DNA of 64,000 nt from Chitinophaga solisilvae (GCF_009928525.1 NZ_JAABOK010000006.1:1-64000); one strand, 5' to 3'. Counted from the stretch's first letter, positions 55,182 to 63,886 are shown. The notes: a model not told the origin generated them from the letters alone. Made by a program: numbers and translations.

Positions 55182-56807
55182 ATGAAGTACCTGTTGATTG
55201 CTCTAATTGCTGCCCTGTTATTTATACCGTTCCTGGGGGCAGTACATCTGTTTGACTGGGATGAGATAAATTTTGCTGAAGCCGCCCGGGAAATGATTGT
55301 CAGCCATAACTATAGTCAGGTACAGATTGATTTCCGGCCTTTCTGGGAAAAACCGCCGTTGTTTATCTGGATGCAGGCGGGATCCATGTTGTTATTCGGG
55401 GTGAATGATTTTGCGGCGCGTTTTCCGAATGCTGTTATAGGAATTGCCACGCTGGTCAGCCTGTTTGCCATTGGTAAAAAACTGACTGATGATAAATTCG
55501 GCTTATGGTGGGTCCTTATCTATGCAGGTTCCTGGTTGCCTCATTTTTATTTCAAATCAGGGATTATTGATCCGACCTTTAACTTATTCATTTTCCTGGC
55601 TATTTATTTTGCTTATCGTGTGACTTACAGCGCCAGGGCGCTGAATATGGCGATACTGAGCGGTGTATTTCTGGGGCTGGCAGTACTCACCAAAGGTCCG
55701 GTAGCGATACTCGTAGCAATGCTGACTCTGCTGGTTTACTGGGTCTGGAATAAAGGCAGGATACATCTTAAATTCTCCCACCTGGGCCTTATTGCCTTGT
55801 TTGCCTGTCTGACTACCCTGCTATGGTTCGGATATGAAATATTATCTCATGGCTGGTGGTTTGTCAATGAATTTGTACAATACCAGATCAGGCTGCTGAC
55901 CACAGAAGATGCCGGCCATGGCGGTCCGTTCTTCTATCACTGGATAGTGTTGCTGTTAGGCTGCTTTCCTGCCAGTGCCTTTCTGTTCACCTATTTCCAG
56001 GGAAAGAAAAAATCTATCTACAACAATACTCCTGCTGTTGCTGAAATGAAGGATTTCAAAGTGTGGATGTGGGTATTATTCTGGGTAGTGCTGATTCTCT
56101 TCTCTATTGTAAAAACCAAGATTGTACATTATTCTTCCCTGTGTTACTTCCCGCTCACGTTCCTGGCGGCGGTACAGGTATATAAATTGTCGGAAGGCAA
56201 AATCAGGATGCGCGGATGGAATATTGCGCTGTTGCTGGTAATCGGTATAGTGCTGGGTATTGCCATTGCGGCCCTGCCGCTGGCAGGCCTGTATAAAGAT
56301 AAGCTCATCCCCTATATCGGTGATAAATTTGCTGTCGCCAATCTGCAGGCACAGGTGCAGTGGTCCGCCGCAGAAGCCTGCTATGGCCTGGGGTATGTAT
56401 TGCTGGTGATTATCAGCGCCATACTACTAATACGCCATAAAACCACCAACGGGCTCATCTGCCTTTTCATCAGCACCATACTGGTTATCCAGGTAACTGT
56501 TGTACATTTTGTGCCTAAAGTGGAACGCTATTCCCAGGGTGCTGCCATCGACTTTTTCAAATCCCTCCAGGGTAAAGACGTATATGTAAAAGCGTTGGGG
56601 TATCACAGTTATGCCCAGCATTACTACAGCCGGGAGATGCCGCACAGCAATCCGGACTACTATAATACCGGCTGGCTGCTCAACGGCAAAATAGACAAGC
56701 CCGCATATTTTATCTGCCGTATCACTGATGCCGAAGAATTTATTCATCATCCCAACCTGGAAGTGATCGGAGAGAAGAACGGGTTTGTGTTTTTGAAAAG
56801 AAAATAG
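55182..56807 (+). CDS. GT39/ArnT-like membrane glycosyltransferase
   Basis: A 541-residue polytopic protein of the dolichyl-phosphate-mannose/ArnT superfamily (GT-C fold). The N-terminal acidic loop motif FDWDEINFAEAAREM is seen near residue 25, followed by DFRPFWEKPPLFIW and FGVNDFAARFPNAVIG, then about ten membrane helices and a C-terminal periplasmic domain (from about 440). It is expected to transfer a sugar from a lipid carrier to an envelope acceptor. The ATG at 55182 is used because only a TTG precedes it. The neighbouring PAP2 and LPS-export genes suggest an envelope-lipid context. Confidence 0.85.
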   Translation: MKYLLIALIAALLFIPFLGAVHLFDWDEINFAEAAREMIVSHNYSQVQIDFRPFWEKPPLFIWMQAGSMLLFGVNDFAARFPNAVIGIATLVSLFAIGKKLTDDKFGLWWVLIYAGSWLPHFYFKSGIIDPTFNLFIFLAIYFAYRVTYSARALNMAILSGVFLGLAVLTKGPVAILVAMLTLLVYWVWNKGRIHLKFSHLGLIALFACLTTLLWFGYEILSHGWWFVNEFVQYQIRLLTTEDAGHGGPFFYHWIVLLLGCFPASAFLFTYFQGKKKSIYNNTPAVAEMKDFKVWMWVLFWVVLILFSIVKTKIVHYSSLCYFPLTFLAAVQVYKLSEGKIRMRGWNIALLLVIGIVLGIAIAALPLAGLYKDKLIPYIGDKFAVANLQAQVQWSAAEACYGLGYVLLVIISAILLIRHKTTNGLICLFISTILVIQVTVVHFVPKVERYSQGAAIDFFKSLQGKDVYVKALGYHSYAQHYYSREMPHSNPDYYNTGWLLNGKIDKPAYFICRITDAEEFIHHPNLEVIGEKNGFVFLKRK

Positions 56808-56813
56808 AAAAAT

Positions 56814-56949
56814 AAATTACGAATTGCGAATTACGAATTGCGAATGTAAGCGAATATAAAAGCGAAGAACCCGTCTGGTTAGATCCAGACGGGTTCTTCG
56901 CTTTTATATTCGCTTACATTCGCAATTCGTAATTCGCAATTCGTAATTT
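56814..56949. repeat. Perfect giant inverted repeat between convergent genes
   Basis: Arms 56814-56878 and 56885-56949 are 65-bp perfect complements with a 6-nt loop, TTAGAT. The tip GAACCCGTCTGG and loop are the same as at 16253-16446. The right end overlaps the stop codon of the sod gene by two bases. Confidence 0.94.
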
Positions 56950-57682
56950 ATTTTAAAGCATTATGGTATCGTTTATCTACTTCTTCCCAGTTTACTACGT
57001 TCCAGAAGGCGCTGATATAATCGGGACGTTTGTTCTGGTATTTCAGGTAGTAGGCGTGTTCCCATACGTCCAGTGCGAGGATGGGAGTTCCCAGATCTTT
57101 CACGATGTTGCGCATGAGCGGGTTATCCTGGTTAGGCGTATTGATGACTGCCAGTTTTTTATCGGGCGTCACGATGAGCCATGCCCAGCCGGAGCCGAAT
57201 TGGGTTTTGGCAGCATCGCTGAATTTGGCCTGGAATTGTTCGAAGGAACCGAAATGCTTGTTGATGGCACTTTTCAGCTTATCAGACGGATTTGTCTTTT
57301 TAGGAGACAGTAAGGTCCAGAACAGGGAGTGGTTATAGTGACCGCCGCCGTTGTTACGGATGGCTTTGTCTTTATCAGTTACTTTCGCCAGTATTTCTTC
57401 GAGGGTGAGGGTAGCGAAGGGTGTACCGTTCACTGCTTCGTTCAGGTTTTTCACGTAGGCGCCATGATGCTTATCATGATGAATTTCCATGGTAAGTTTG
57501 TCGATGTATGGCTCCAGGGCATCGTAGGCATACGTAAGTGCGGGTACTGTAAAAGGCGCTTTAGGATCGTTACCTGAGGGTTTTCCTGCGGAAGGGGCTA
57601 CAGCAGCAAGGCTGCTGAGCGGGCCGCTGAGGGCAGCCACACCAGCCAGGCTGGTCAGCTTTATGAATTCTCTCTTGTTCAT
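56948..57682 (-). CDS. sod: Exported Fe/Mn superoxide dismutase
   Basis: A 244-residue superoxide dismutase with an N-terminal export signal of about 28 residues. The signal begins [19 protein letters not shown], which has a KR rather than RR pair followed by FIK, so it resembles a twin-arginine signal with one substitution. Metal ligands are in [36 protein letters not shown] and [15 protein letters not shown], and the C-terminal family region is intact. Metal preference cannot be told from sequence. Most cytoplasmic Sods lack such a leader. tatA lies elsewhere in the window (46283-46549). Confidence 0.92.
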   Translation of the reverse strand: MNKREFIKLTSLAGVAALSGPLSSLAAVAPSAGKPSGNDPKAPFTVPALTYAYDALEPYIDKLTMEIHHDKHHGAYVKNLNEAVNGTPFATLTLEEILAKVTDKDKAIRNNGGGHYNHSLFWTLLSPKKTNPSDKLKSAINKHFGSFEQFQAKFSDAAKTQFGSGWAWLIVTPDKKLAVINTPNQDNPLMRNIVKDLGTPILALDVWEHAYYLKYQNKRPDYISAFWNVVNWEEVDKRYHNALK

Positions 57683-57963
57683 ATGGCAAGTATTGTAATT
57701 TGACTTTTCAAAGATGAGTTACAAATCTAATTGTTAACGGATTAAAAAGCTGCAAATTTTACACCAACAGATAACAGGCGGCAATTCCTCAAAATATTTA
57801 CATCTATATATACCATTGAATACCAGCAACAGTATAGGCTTTAGCGGGAGACAGTGGTAAAAAACGGGGTCTGAGGGGTGGGAAATTCTGGAAATAATAC
57901 TATTTTACCACTACCTTCATGTGAAAAGAAGTAGAGCATTATTTAATTTTTCAACAAATGGAA
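57683..57963. other. Intergenic region upstream of sod
   Basis: No gene was recognised. It holds the sod upstream region on the minus strand, including a TAGATTTG element near 57730 that lacks a good partner, and the downstream side of the small ORF. Confidence 0.5.
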
Positions 57964-58125
57964 CTATTTATCCCGGGCGATGCTAACTGCGGAGATAGAG
58001 ATGCAATCCCCCACTGTTTGAATCAGCAAACAAAAAATTTTCACACCGGATATACCGGTCAGTTTTGCACCGCCATCAGAATAAGAGCGCTCTTTTGTTG
58101 AATTGCTGTTATATTCATCATCCAT
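57964..58125 (-). CDS. Candidate 53-residue peptide gene, divergent from the signalling operon
   Basis: Not recognised. The ATG at 58125 gives a 53-residue peptide. Its first 18 residues are polar (Asp, Asn, Ser and Lys), then Gly-Gly occurs at 18-19, followed by a more hydrophobic stretch with two cysteines (positions 32 and 41) ending in ARDK. Codons resemble those of neighbouring genes, which supports coding, but no clear promoter or ribosome site was found. The lack of a hydrophobic residue at -4 before the Gly-Gly weakens a double-glycine leader reading. Alternatively it is chance. It lies 71 nt from the start of the divergent GNAT-like gene. Confidence 0.35.
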   Translation of the reverse strand: MDDEYNSNSTKERSYSDGGAKLTGISGVKIFCLLIQTVGDCISISAVSIARDK

Positions 58126-58196
58126 AATTAACACTAAACATATAGCCAAATGCCCTGGCTTACAGATTAAAACTAATTTTTAAAGCATTTCCGTAC

Positions 58197-58916
58197 ATGC
58201 TTAAGGTAAGAGTATTCAAGGCGATAGAGTATCCTGAAGAATGTTTGCAGTATATAGCAGGCCACCGGAAAGTGCTTGAAGCTTATGGCGTGACCAAGGT
58301 TACGTCTGCCAATGTAGACTGGATGTACGAGCCATACACCTATATCATCACAGTTAGCAGTGACGACTATACGAAAACGTATGGCGGGTGCAGGATTCAG
58401 CTGGCAGGCGGGAGCGTGCCCTTACCCATTGAATCGGCTATTAATGCCATGGATCCCCGGATTTACAGTATTGTAAAGGAGCTGGCGGACGCCGGCGGTA
58501 CGGGCGAGTTCTGCGGACTCTGGAATTCACGCGAAGTAGCCGGCTGGGGCATTGGCAGCATCGTGCTCTTCCGTGTGGTGAATGCCGTACTGAACCAGTT
58601 GCCGGTGACTACCTTCCTCGGTTTCTGCGCACAGGCTACCTTCAGAAACAGCATCAGAACCGGTTACCAGATCATGACCAACATCGGTAACCAGGGTACT
58701 TTTTACTACCCCAAGGAAGACCTGATAGCTACCGCCCTGATCCTGCACGATCCCCTGGAACTGAAAAGCGCCCATCCTGAAGACAGAGACCGTATGATGA
58801 GTCTGCGTCACAACCCCGTACAAACCATAATAGAAAGAGGTCCTAAAGGTGAAATGCAGGTAGATTACGATCTTCGCATTATCTCTGCCACCAGCGACAT
58901 ACCGCTGTTCACCTAG
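58197..58916 (+). CDS. GNAT-fold protein, autoinducer-synthase/N-acyltransferase-like
   Basis: A 239-residue cytoplasmic protein whose pattern suggests a GNAT fold with a resemblance to LuxI/N-acyl amino-acid synthases. It has W42 in DWMYEPYTY, GGCRIQ at residues 63-68 (comparable to the GxxRL strand), a Glu and Arg arrangement in EFCGLWNSREVAG (104-116), and a long helix-strand segment VTTFLGFCAQATFRNSIRTG (127-146). The resemblance is by motif order only, so a general acyltransferase is equally possible. It is the first gene of a five-gene operon and ends 14 nt before the ThiF-like gene. Confidence 0.5.
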   Translation: MLKVRVFKAIEYPEECLQYIAGHRKVLEAYGVTKVTSANVDWMYEPYTYIITVSSDDYTKTYGGCRIQLAGGSVPLPIESAINAMDPRIYSIVKELADAGGTGEFCGLWNSREVAGWGIGSIVLFRVVNAVLNQLPVTTFLGFCAQATFRNSIRTGYQIMTNIGNQGTFYYPKEDLIATALILHDPLELKSAHPEDRDRMMSLRHNPVQTIIERGPKGEMQVDYDLRIISATSDIPLFT

Positions 58917-58930
58917 TAAATGATATCAAG

Positions 58931-60043
58931 ATGAACAACACGATAGTACATGCGATTCAGCAAAGCAAACGTTTGAATGATGATTATAAGGTAAGATTTT
59001 TCAGGTTACAGGATCCTGTTCAGTTAGCAGACCTGACCAACCTGTTGCAGCAGCAGCCACACATCCGGGTGTCTGACGAGATACAGACGCAACTGGCTGA
59101 GCTGATAAAACTACAGCATCCGGCAGAGCGGCTGACCGACGAAGCCGTTCAGGAACGGATAGCCGCACACCTCGGCGCTACCCCGGCAGCCGCTTACGGC
59201 GTATGGGTATACTACCCCTGGCTGTCGTGCGTGGTACACCTGCTCGATGAAAACGAGTTCATCTGGCTCCGCACCAGCAGAAATAAACAGAAGATAACGG
59301 AAGCAGAAAGACAACTGCTGCATACCCGGAAACTGGGCGTGATTGGATTATCCGTAGGCCAGGCTGTAGCAGTTGCCATTGCTATGGAAAGGCTCTGCGG
59401 CGAGTTGCGGATCGCGGATTTCGACCGGCTGGATCTCAGCAATATGAACAGGATCCGCACTGGCGTGCAGCACCTCGGTGTCCGCAAAACAGTATTGGTA
59501 GCCAGGGAAATAGCAGAAATTGATCCTTTCCTGCGGGTTATCTGTTATGAAGAAGGCATCCATGAAGGAAACATCCATGATTTTCTGACACAGGGCGGCC
59601 GGCTGGACATACTGATAGAAGAATGCGACAGCCTGGATGTTAAACTGCTGGCCCGGCATAAGGCCCGCGCACTCCGCATACCGGTGCTGATGGATACCAG
59701 CGACCGCGGCATGGTAGATGTGGAACGGTTTGATCTGCACCCTGATTTACCTATCTTGCATGGACGTATACCGGAAGACATCACGCCGGAAAAAGTCCGC
59801 CTGATGCAAGGCCCTGAAAGAATGCAGCTGGTAGACAGCATCGTGAATATAAGCCGGCTTTCACCCAGAATGCAGTCTTCCCTGCAGGAAATAGGCAAAA
59901 CCATTACTACCTGGCCCCAGCTGGCTTCTGCTGTGATGCTTGGCGGCGCAGCCATTGCACACGTCTGCCGCGAGCTGGGACTTGACAGAAATATCAGCTC
60001 CGGCCGTTATTATGTGGACCTGGATCATATTTTTAACCGATAA
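58931..60043 (+). CDS. Non-canonical E1/ThiF-family (Rv1355c-like) protein
   Basis: A 370-residue protein with a ThiF/MoeB/E1-like Rossmann domain at about 130-290. The nucleotide-binding loop is VIGLSVGQ (137-144) with G136, G139 and G143. The next strand and Asn/Arg motif are IADFDRLDLSNMNRIR (161-176), close to the canonical DxDxVxxSNLNRQ, and LIEECDSLDVK (228-238) corresponds to the crossover Asp region. The two CxxC zinc pairs of MoeB/ThiF are missing, and the first 130 residues are a separate domain. It may adenylate or bind an acyl or peptide substrate. It starts 14 nt after the GNAT-like gene and ends 2 nt before the sensor kinase gene. Confidence 0.7.
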   Translation: MNNTIVHAIQQSKRLNDDYKVRFFRLQDPVQLADLTNLLQQQPHIRVSDEIQTQLAELIKLQHPAERLTDEAVQERIAAHLGATPAAAYGVWVYYPWLSCVVHLLDENEFIWLRTSRNKQKITEAERQLLHTRKLGVIGLSVGQAVAVAIAMERLCGELRIADFDRLDLSNMNRIRTGVQHLGVRKTVLVAREIAEIDPFLRVICYEEGIHEGNIHDFLTQGGRLDILIEECDSLDVKLLARHKARALRIPVLMDTSDRGMVDVERFDLHPDLPILHGRIPEDITPEKVRLMQGPERMQLVDSIVNISRLSPRMQSSLQEIGKTITTWPQLASAVMLGGAAIAHVCRELGLDRNISSGRYYVDLDHIFNR

Positions 60044-60045
60044 AA

Positions 60046-62244
60046 ATGATTGATTATAAGACAATGCTACACCTGACCAAACCGGCACTTTACAAATTCG
60101 TGTGCCTGTTACTGTTAGTAATGATCCGCTACATGCCCGCCCAGGCAGATACCATTACCATTGCCCCCAATCATTCCATCCAACTGGCGGAATACGGCCA
60201 GCTGGAATACCTGCTGGATGCGGAAGGCAACATGCAGTTCCCGGAAATTGAAAATTCCCCTGCCTTCAAAAAGCTCAACAAGCAGATCCCCAATTTCGGG
60301 CTCACCCAGGATGCCATCTGGCTGCGTTTCACCATCAGCAATACTACCCCGTCTGCCCACCTGATGCTGAACGTTACCTACCCTATCCTGGACCTGATAG
60401 ATCTCTATTACCCGGATTCTACCGGGAAATATCAGGTAATACCGGGCGGAGAGCTGCGCCCCTTCAACAAAAGGCCGGTTAACCATCAGAATTTCGTATA
60501 CAACCTGAATATCCCTAACGGTACCGCACAAACGTTCTACCTGCGTATTCAGAGCCGGGAAGCCATATTAGTGCCTATCTATGCAGGCACCGAAAGGGAA
60601 ATCTATAATAAACTGTACAACGACGACCTCCTGCTGGCTATCTACATCGGTATCATACTGGTGATGATCTGCTATAATACGTTTATCTTCTTCTCGGTTA
60701 AAGACTGGAGCTACTTCTACTACATTATATATATCGCCTGTGTGGGGCTGGCACAGATCTGCCTGCACGGCTTCGGATACCGTTTCTTCTGGCACGAAAA
60801 TATTTATGTGACCGAGCAGAGTGTGCTATGGGCCGGTGCGCTGTCCGGCATATCCGTACTGCTGTTTGTGCAGAGCTTTCTGCATGTACGGGATAAAGCG
60901 CCCTGGGCCTACCGGGTCATGTCCCTGTTCATCATCGTATATTCCAGTACCATTGTATTATCGCTGCTGGGTTACTTCTCCATCGCCTATGCGCTGATAG
61001 ATTTTCTGGCCATCACCGGCGTTATCTTCATCATGGTATTTGCGGTCATGCAGGCAGTCCGGAAGTCGCGTACCGCGCGTATTTTCGTACTGGCGTGGAC
61101 GGTATTCATCCTTGCGATCATCTGTTTTGTGCTGAAAGATGTGGGTATCATCCCCTACAACATCTTCACCAGTCACATTATCGTTATCGGGTCAGCGATA
61201 GAAGTTATCCTGCTGTCATTTGCACTGGCAGATAAAATCAACACCTTCAAGGCTGAAAAGGAAGCCTCACAGGCCATTGCACTGGAAATATCGAAAGAAA
61301 ACGAACAGCTGGTAAGAGAACAGAACATTATACTGGAAGCCAAAGTGCAGGAAAGAACCGAAGAACTGCAGAACAGTAACCTGGATCTCAACATAGCCCT
61401 TACTAATCTGAAAGAGGCGCAGACCCAGCTGGTAGAGAAGGAGAAAATGGCGTCCCTCGGTCAGCTGACCGCTGGCATAGCCCACGAGATCAATAACCCG
61501 ATCAATTTTGTTACCTCCAATATCAAACCGCTGAAGCTCGATATTGCAGACCTGAAAAGCCTGCTGACGCGCTATGATGAGCTGTCTGCCAAATCAGAGC
61601 CTGAAATCAGGAAGGAGCTGGCGGATATTGAAAAGTTCAAGCGGGAAATAGACATCGAGTATATTCATGAAGAAATTACGTCCCTGATAAAAGGAATAGA
61701 AGACGGAGCCGCCCGCACCGCAGAAATTGTAAAGGGGCTGCGTACCTTCAGCCGGCTGGATGAAAGCGAAGTCAAATCCATTGATATTCATGAGGGCCTG
61801 GACTCTACCCTGGTATTACTGCGTAACGGCATTCCCGCCAATGTGAATATCATCAAGGAATATGCTGACCTGCCCAAGATAGAATGCTATGCCGGCAAGA
61901 TCAACCAGGTATTTATGAATATTTTCTCCAACGCATTGAATGCCATCAGATCCAAGGCAGTGCAGCGGGAAGAATCCATCACCATCATCACCCGGCAGGA
62001 GGGAGATTTTATCGTGATTACCATCAGGGACACCGGCATCGGGATGTCCAGGGAGGTGCAGGAAAAGATCTTCGACCCCTTCTTTACCACCAAGGATGTA
62101 GGCGAAGGCACCGGCCTGGGATTATCTATCGTATTCAGTATTATAGAGAAACACAAAGGCAAAATAGTAGTGAATTCCAACCCTAACGAAGGAGCAGAAT
62201 TTATTATATATTTACCTCTCAACATAGTAAATCATTTGTCTTAA
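60046..62244 (+). CDS. 7TM-DISM sensor histidine kinase
   Basis: A 732-residue membrane sensor. The signal peptide (about 5-30) is followed by an extracytoplasmic 7TMR-DISMED2-type ligand-binding domain (about 40-185), as seen in WLRFTISNTTPSAHLMLNVT and FYLRIQSREAILVPIYAGTE. Seven membrane helices cover about 190-395. A coiled coil (about 400-465) leads to the HisKA part with the phospho-His in GQLTAGIAHEINNPINF, and HATPase boxes NIFSNALNAI, DTGIGMS and GEGTGLGLSIV. An alternative ATG six codons in is open. Being tightly linked to two putative synthases and two receivers, it is the likely sensor of this locus. Confidence 0.92.
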   Translation: MIDYKTMLHLTKPALYKFVCLLLLVMIRYMPAQADTITIAPNHSIQLAEYGQLEYLLDAEGNMQFPEIENSPAFKKLNKQIPNFGLTQDAIWLRFTISNTTPSAHLMLNVTYPILDLIDLYYPDSTGKYQVIPGGELRPFNKRPVNHQNFVYNLNIPNGTAQTFYLRIQSREAILVPIYAGTEREIYNKLYNDDLLLAIYIGIILVMICYNTFIFFSVKDWSYFYYIIYIACVGLAQICLHGFGYRFFWHENIYVTEQSVLWAGALSGISVLLFVQSFLHVRDKAPWAYRVMSLFIIVYSSTIVLSLLGYFSIAYALIDFLAITGVIFIMVFAVMQAVRKSRTARIFVLAWTVFILAIICFVLKDVGIIPYNIFTSHIIVIGSAIEVILLSFALADKINTFKAEKEASQAIALEISKENEQLVREQNIILEAKVQERTEELQNSNLDLNIALTNLKEAQTQLVEKEKMASLGQLTAGIAHEINNPINFVTSNIKPLKLDIADLKSLLTRYDELSAKSEPEIRKELADIEKFKREIDIEYIHEEITSLIKGIEDGAARTAEIVKGLRTFSRLDESEVKSIDIHEGLDSTLVLLRNGIPANVNIIKEYADLPKIECYAGKINQVFMNIFSNALNAIRSKAVQREESITIITRQEGDFIVITIRDTGIGMSREVQEKIFDPFFTTKDVGEGTGLGLSIVFSIIEKHKGKIVVNSNPNEGAEFIIYLPLNIVNHLS

Positions 62245-62259
62245 CCATAAGCTCCCTTA

Positions 62260-63357
62260 ATGAAAGAAAGCCGCATTAGAATATTATACATCGATGATGA
62301 AATTCATAATCTGAACGCATTTAAGGCCAGCTTTCGCAGAAGCTATGAGATATATACCGCCACCTCCGCACAGGAAGGCAAGCAATTGCTGAAAGAGATT
62401 ATGGTGCATATTATCATTGCTGACCAGAAGATGCCTGTATCTACAGGTGTGGAGTTTTTCAATGAAATCAAGGATACGCTTCCCGATCCGATGCGTATAC
62501 TACTCACGGGCTATACGGACGTGGATGATATCATTGATGCGATCAACAAAGGACATATATTCTCCTATATCAAGAAACCCTGGGATGAACACGAGCTGCA
62601 CAAAACCATCAACAATGCGTATGAGATCTATCATACCCGCAGGCAGCTCAAAGAGAAAATTACAGAGCTGGAAAAAACGAACGATGAATTAAACCGCTTC
62701 ATCTATTCCACCTCGCATGATCTCCGTTCCCCGTTAATGTCTGTACTGGGTATTATCAACCTTTCCCGCCTGGATAATTCTGTAGTGGATCCCAATGGTT
62801 ATGTTGACATGGTAGAATCCTGTGTGCTGAAGCTGGATGACTTCATTCAGAAGATCATAGAATACTACCGCAACTCCCGGCTGGAAGTGGAATACGAGAA
62901 GATTGACTTTAACAGTCTGCTGAATGACTGCATCACTGCGTTCAAGCCCCAGAACACCCAGATCCGTTTCCATACGCAGGTAGAGCAGATGATAGATTTC
63001 CGCGGCGATACCTTCCGCATCAGCGTTATTTTAAACAATCTTATCTCCAATGCTGTTAAGTACCAAAAACCGGACGAAGCTGAACCCATGGTGAACCTGG
63101 CGGTTAAAGTAGAACCGCACAAGGCAACCATTTCGATCCGTGATAATGGCATTGGTATCCTGAGCGAGCATCTGAATAATATTTTCAAGATGTTTTTCCG
63201 TTCAAAAAATAACAATAAACCCGGCAGCGGTATAGGGCTGTATATTGTGAAAGAAGCGCTGAGTAAAATAGGTGGCACCATTAATGTGGAGTCTAAATAC
63301 GGAGAAGGCACCCAATTTGAAATTACCATCCCCAATAGAAATGAATTCGATACCTGA
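62260..63357 (+). CDS. Receiver-histidine kinase hybrid
   Basis: A 365-residue protein with an N-terminal receiver (about 7-125; phospho-Asp D55 in IIIADQKMP, Lys in YIKKPWDEHE). A linker coiled coil and a HisKA region follow with H153 in IYSTSHDLRSPLMS, then a HATPase with ILNNLISNAVKYQ, IRDNGIGIL and GSGIGLYIVKEAL. No membrane segment is present. The receiver shares its first 27 residues almost unchanged with the lone regulator at 9999-10463. It could take phosphate from the 7TM kinase and pass it on. It ends 17 nt inside the next gene. Confidence 0.9.
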   Translation: MKESRIRILYIDDEIHNLNAFKASFRRSYEIYTATSAQEGKQLLKEIMVHIIIADQKMPVSTGVEFFNEIKDTLPDPMRILLTGYTDVDDIIDAINKGHIFSYIKKPWDEHELHKTINNAYEIYHTRRQLKEKITELEKTNDELNRFIYSTSHDLRSPLMSVLGIINLSRLDNSVVDPNGYVDMVESCVLKLDDFIQKIIEYYRNSRLEVEYEKIDFNSLLNDCITAFKPQNTQIRFHTQVEQMIDFRGDTFRISVILNNLISNAVKYQKPDEAEPMVNLAVKVEPHKATISIRDNGIGILSEHLNNIFKMFFRSKNNNKPGSGIGLYIVKEALSKIGGTINVESKYGEGTQFEITIPNRNEFDT

Positions 63358-63760
63358 CCTACGTGTCATATTGATAGATGACAATGAGATTGATTTATTA
63401 CTGCATGAACGGTTGATTACACTTCAACAGATCAGCAGAACAGTACTTTCATTTGTAAATGCCAACAAGGCGCTGGAATTCCTGTCTTCCAACATTTCCC
63501 TGCCCCGTATACCCCCTACCGTTATCCTGCTGGATATACAAATGCCGGAGATGGATGGCTTCGAATTCCTGCAGGCTTTTGACGCCTATCCTGCCAAAAT
63601 AAAATCCCAGTGTCACATTATTATGGTCTCTTCCTCCCTTGATTATGGTGATATTACCCGTACCAATGCCAATCCGCTGGTAATAAAATTATTACGCAAA
63701 CCATTGCTGATAAAGGATTTGAAAGAAACCGTAGAAGGAATTTTCAAAGATTTTCTATAA
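63341..63760 (+). CDS. Single-domain response regulator (receiver)
   Basis: From the ATG at 63341 the product is 139 residues with a single receiver domain: acidic pair LIDDNEID (12-15), phospho-Asp D65 in VILLDIQMPEMDGFEFLQ, Ser in VSSSLD and Lys in LLRKPLL. There is no output domain. The ATG lies in the last codons of the hybrid kinase gene (overlap 17 nt), which implies coupled translation; an upstream in-frame start at 63272 is not needed. It is the last gene of the operon and may be the endpoint or phosphate sink of a phosphorelay. Confidence 0.88.
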   Translation: MNSIPDLRVILIDDNEIDLLLHERLITLQQISRTVLSFVNANKALEFLSSNISLPRIPPTVILLDIQMPEMDGFEFLQAFDAYPAKIKSQCHIIMVSSSLDYGDITRTNANPLVIKLLRKPLLIKDLKETVEGIFKDFL

Positions 63761-63765
63761 AATGT

Positions 63766-63794
63766 TTTGTTTTCCGGAAAAAAATATATTTTTG
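63766..63794 (+). promoter_or_regulatory. Promoter of tRNA-Ala
   Basis: TTTG at 63766-63769 and TATTTTTG at 63787-63794 are 17 nt apart, and the -7 element ends 19 nt before the tRNA 5' end. Confidence 0.75.
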
Positions 63795-63813
63795 CACTCC
63801 CGCAAGGGGATCA

Positions 63814-63886
63814 GGGGGATTAGCTCATCTGGTAGAGCGCAAGCATGGCATGTTTGAGGTGATCGGTTCGAGTCCGATATCCTCCA
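63814..63886 (+). tRNA. tRNA-Ala (anticodon GGC)
   Basis: A 73-nt cloverleaf. The acceptor GGGGGAT pairs with ATCCTCC. The anticodon stem CAAGC/GTTTG surrounds the loop ATGGCAT with anticodon GGC, and the T-arm is ATCGGTTCGAGTCCGAT. CCA is not encoded. Confidence 0.95.

Noticed and set aside
58045..58059. Palindrome ACCGGATATACCGGT as an operator
   Set aside because: It lies inside the small ORF and is not at a promoter; one short palindrome can occur by chance.
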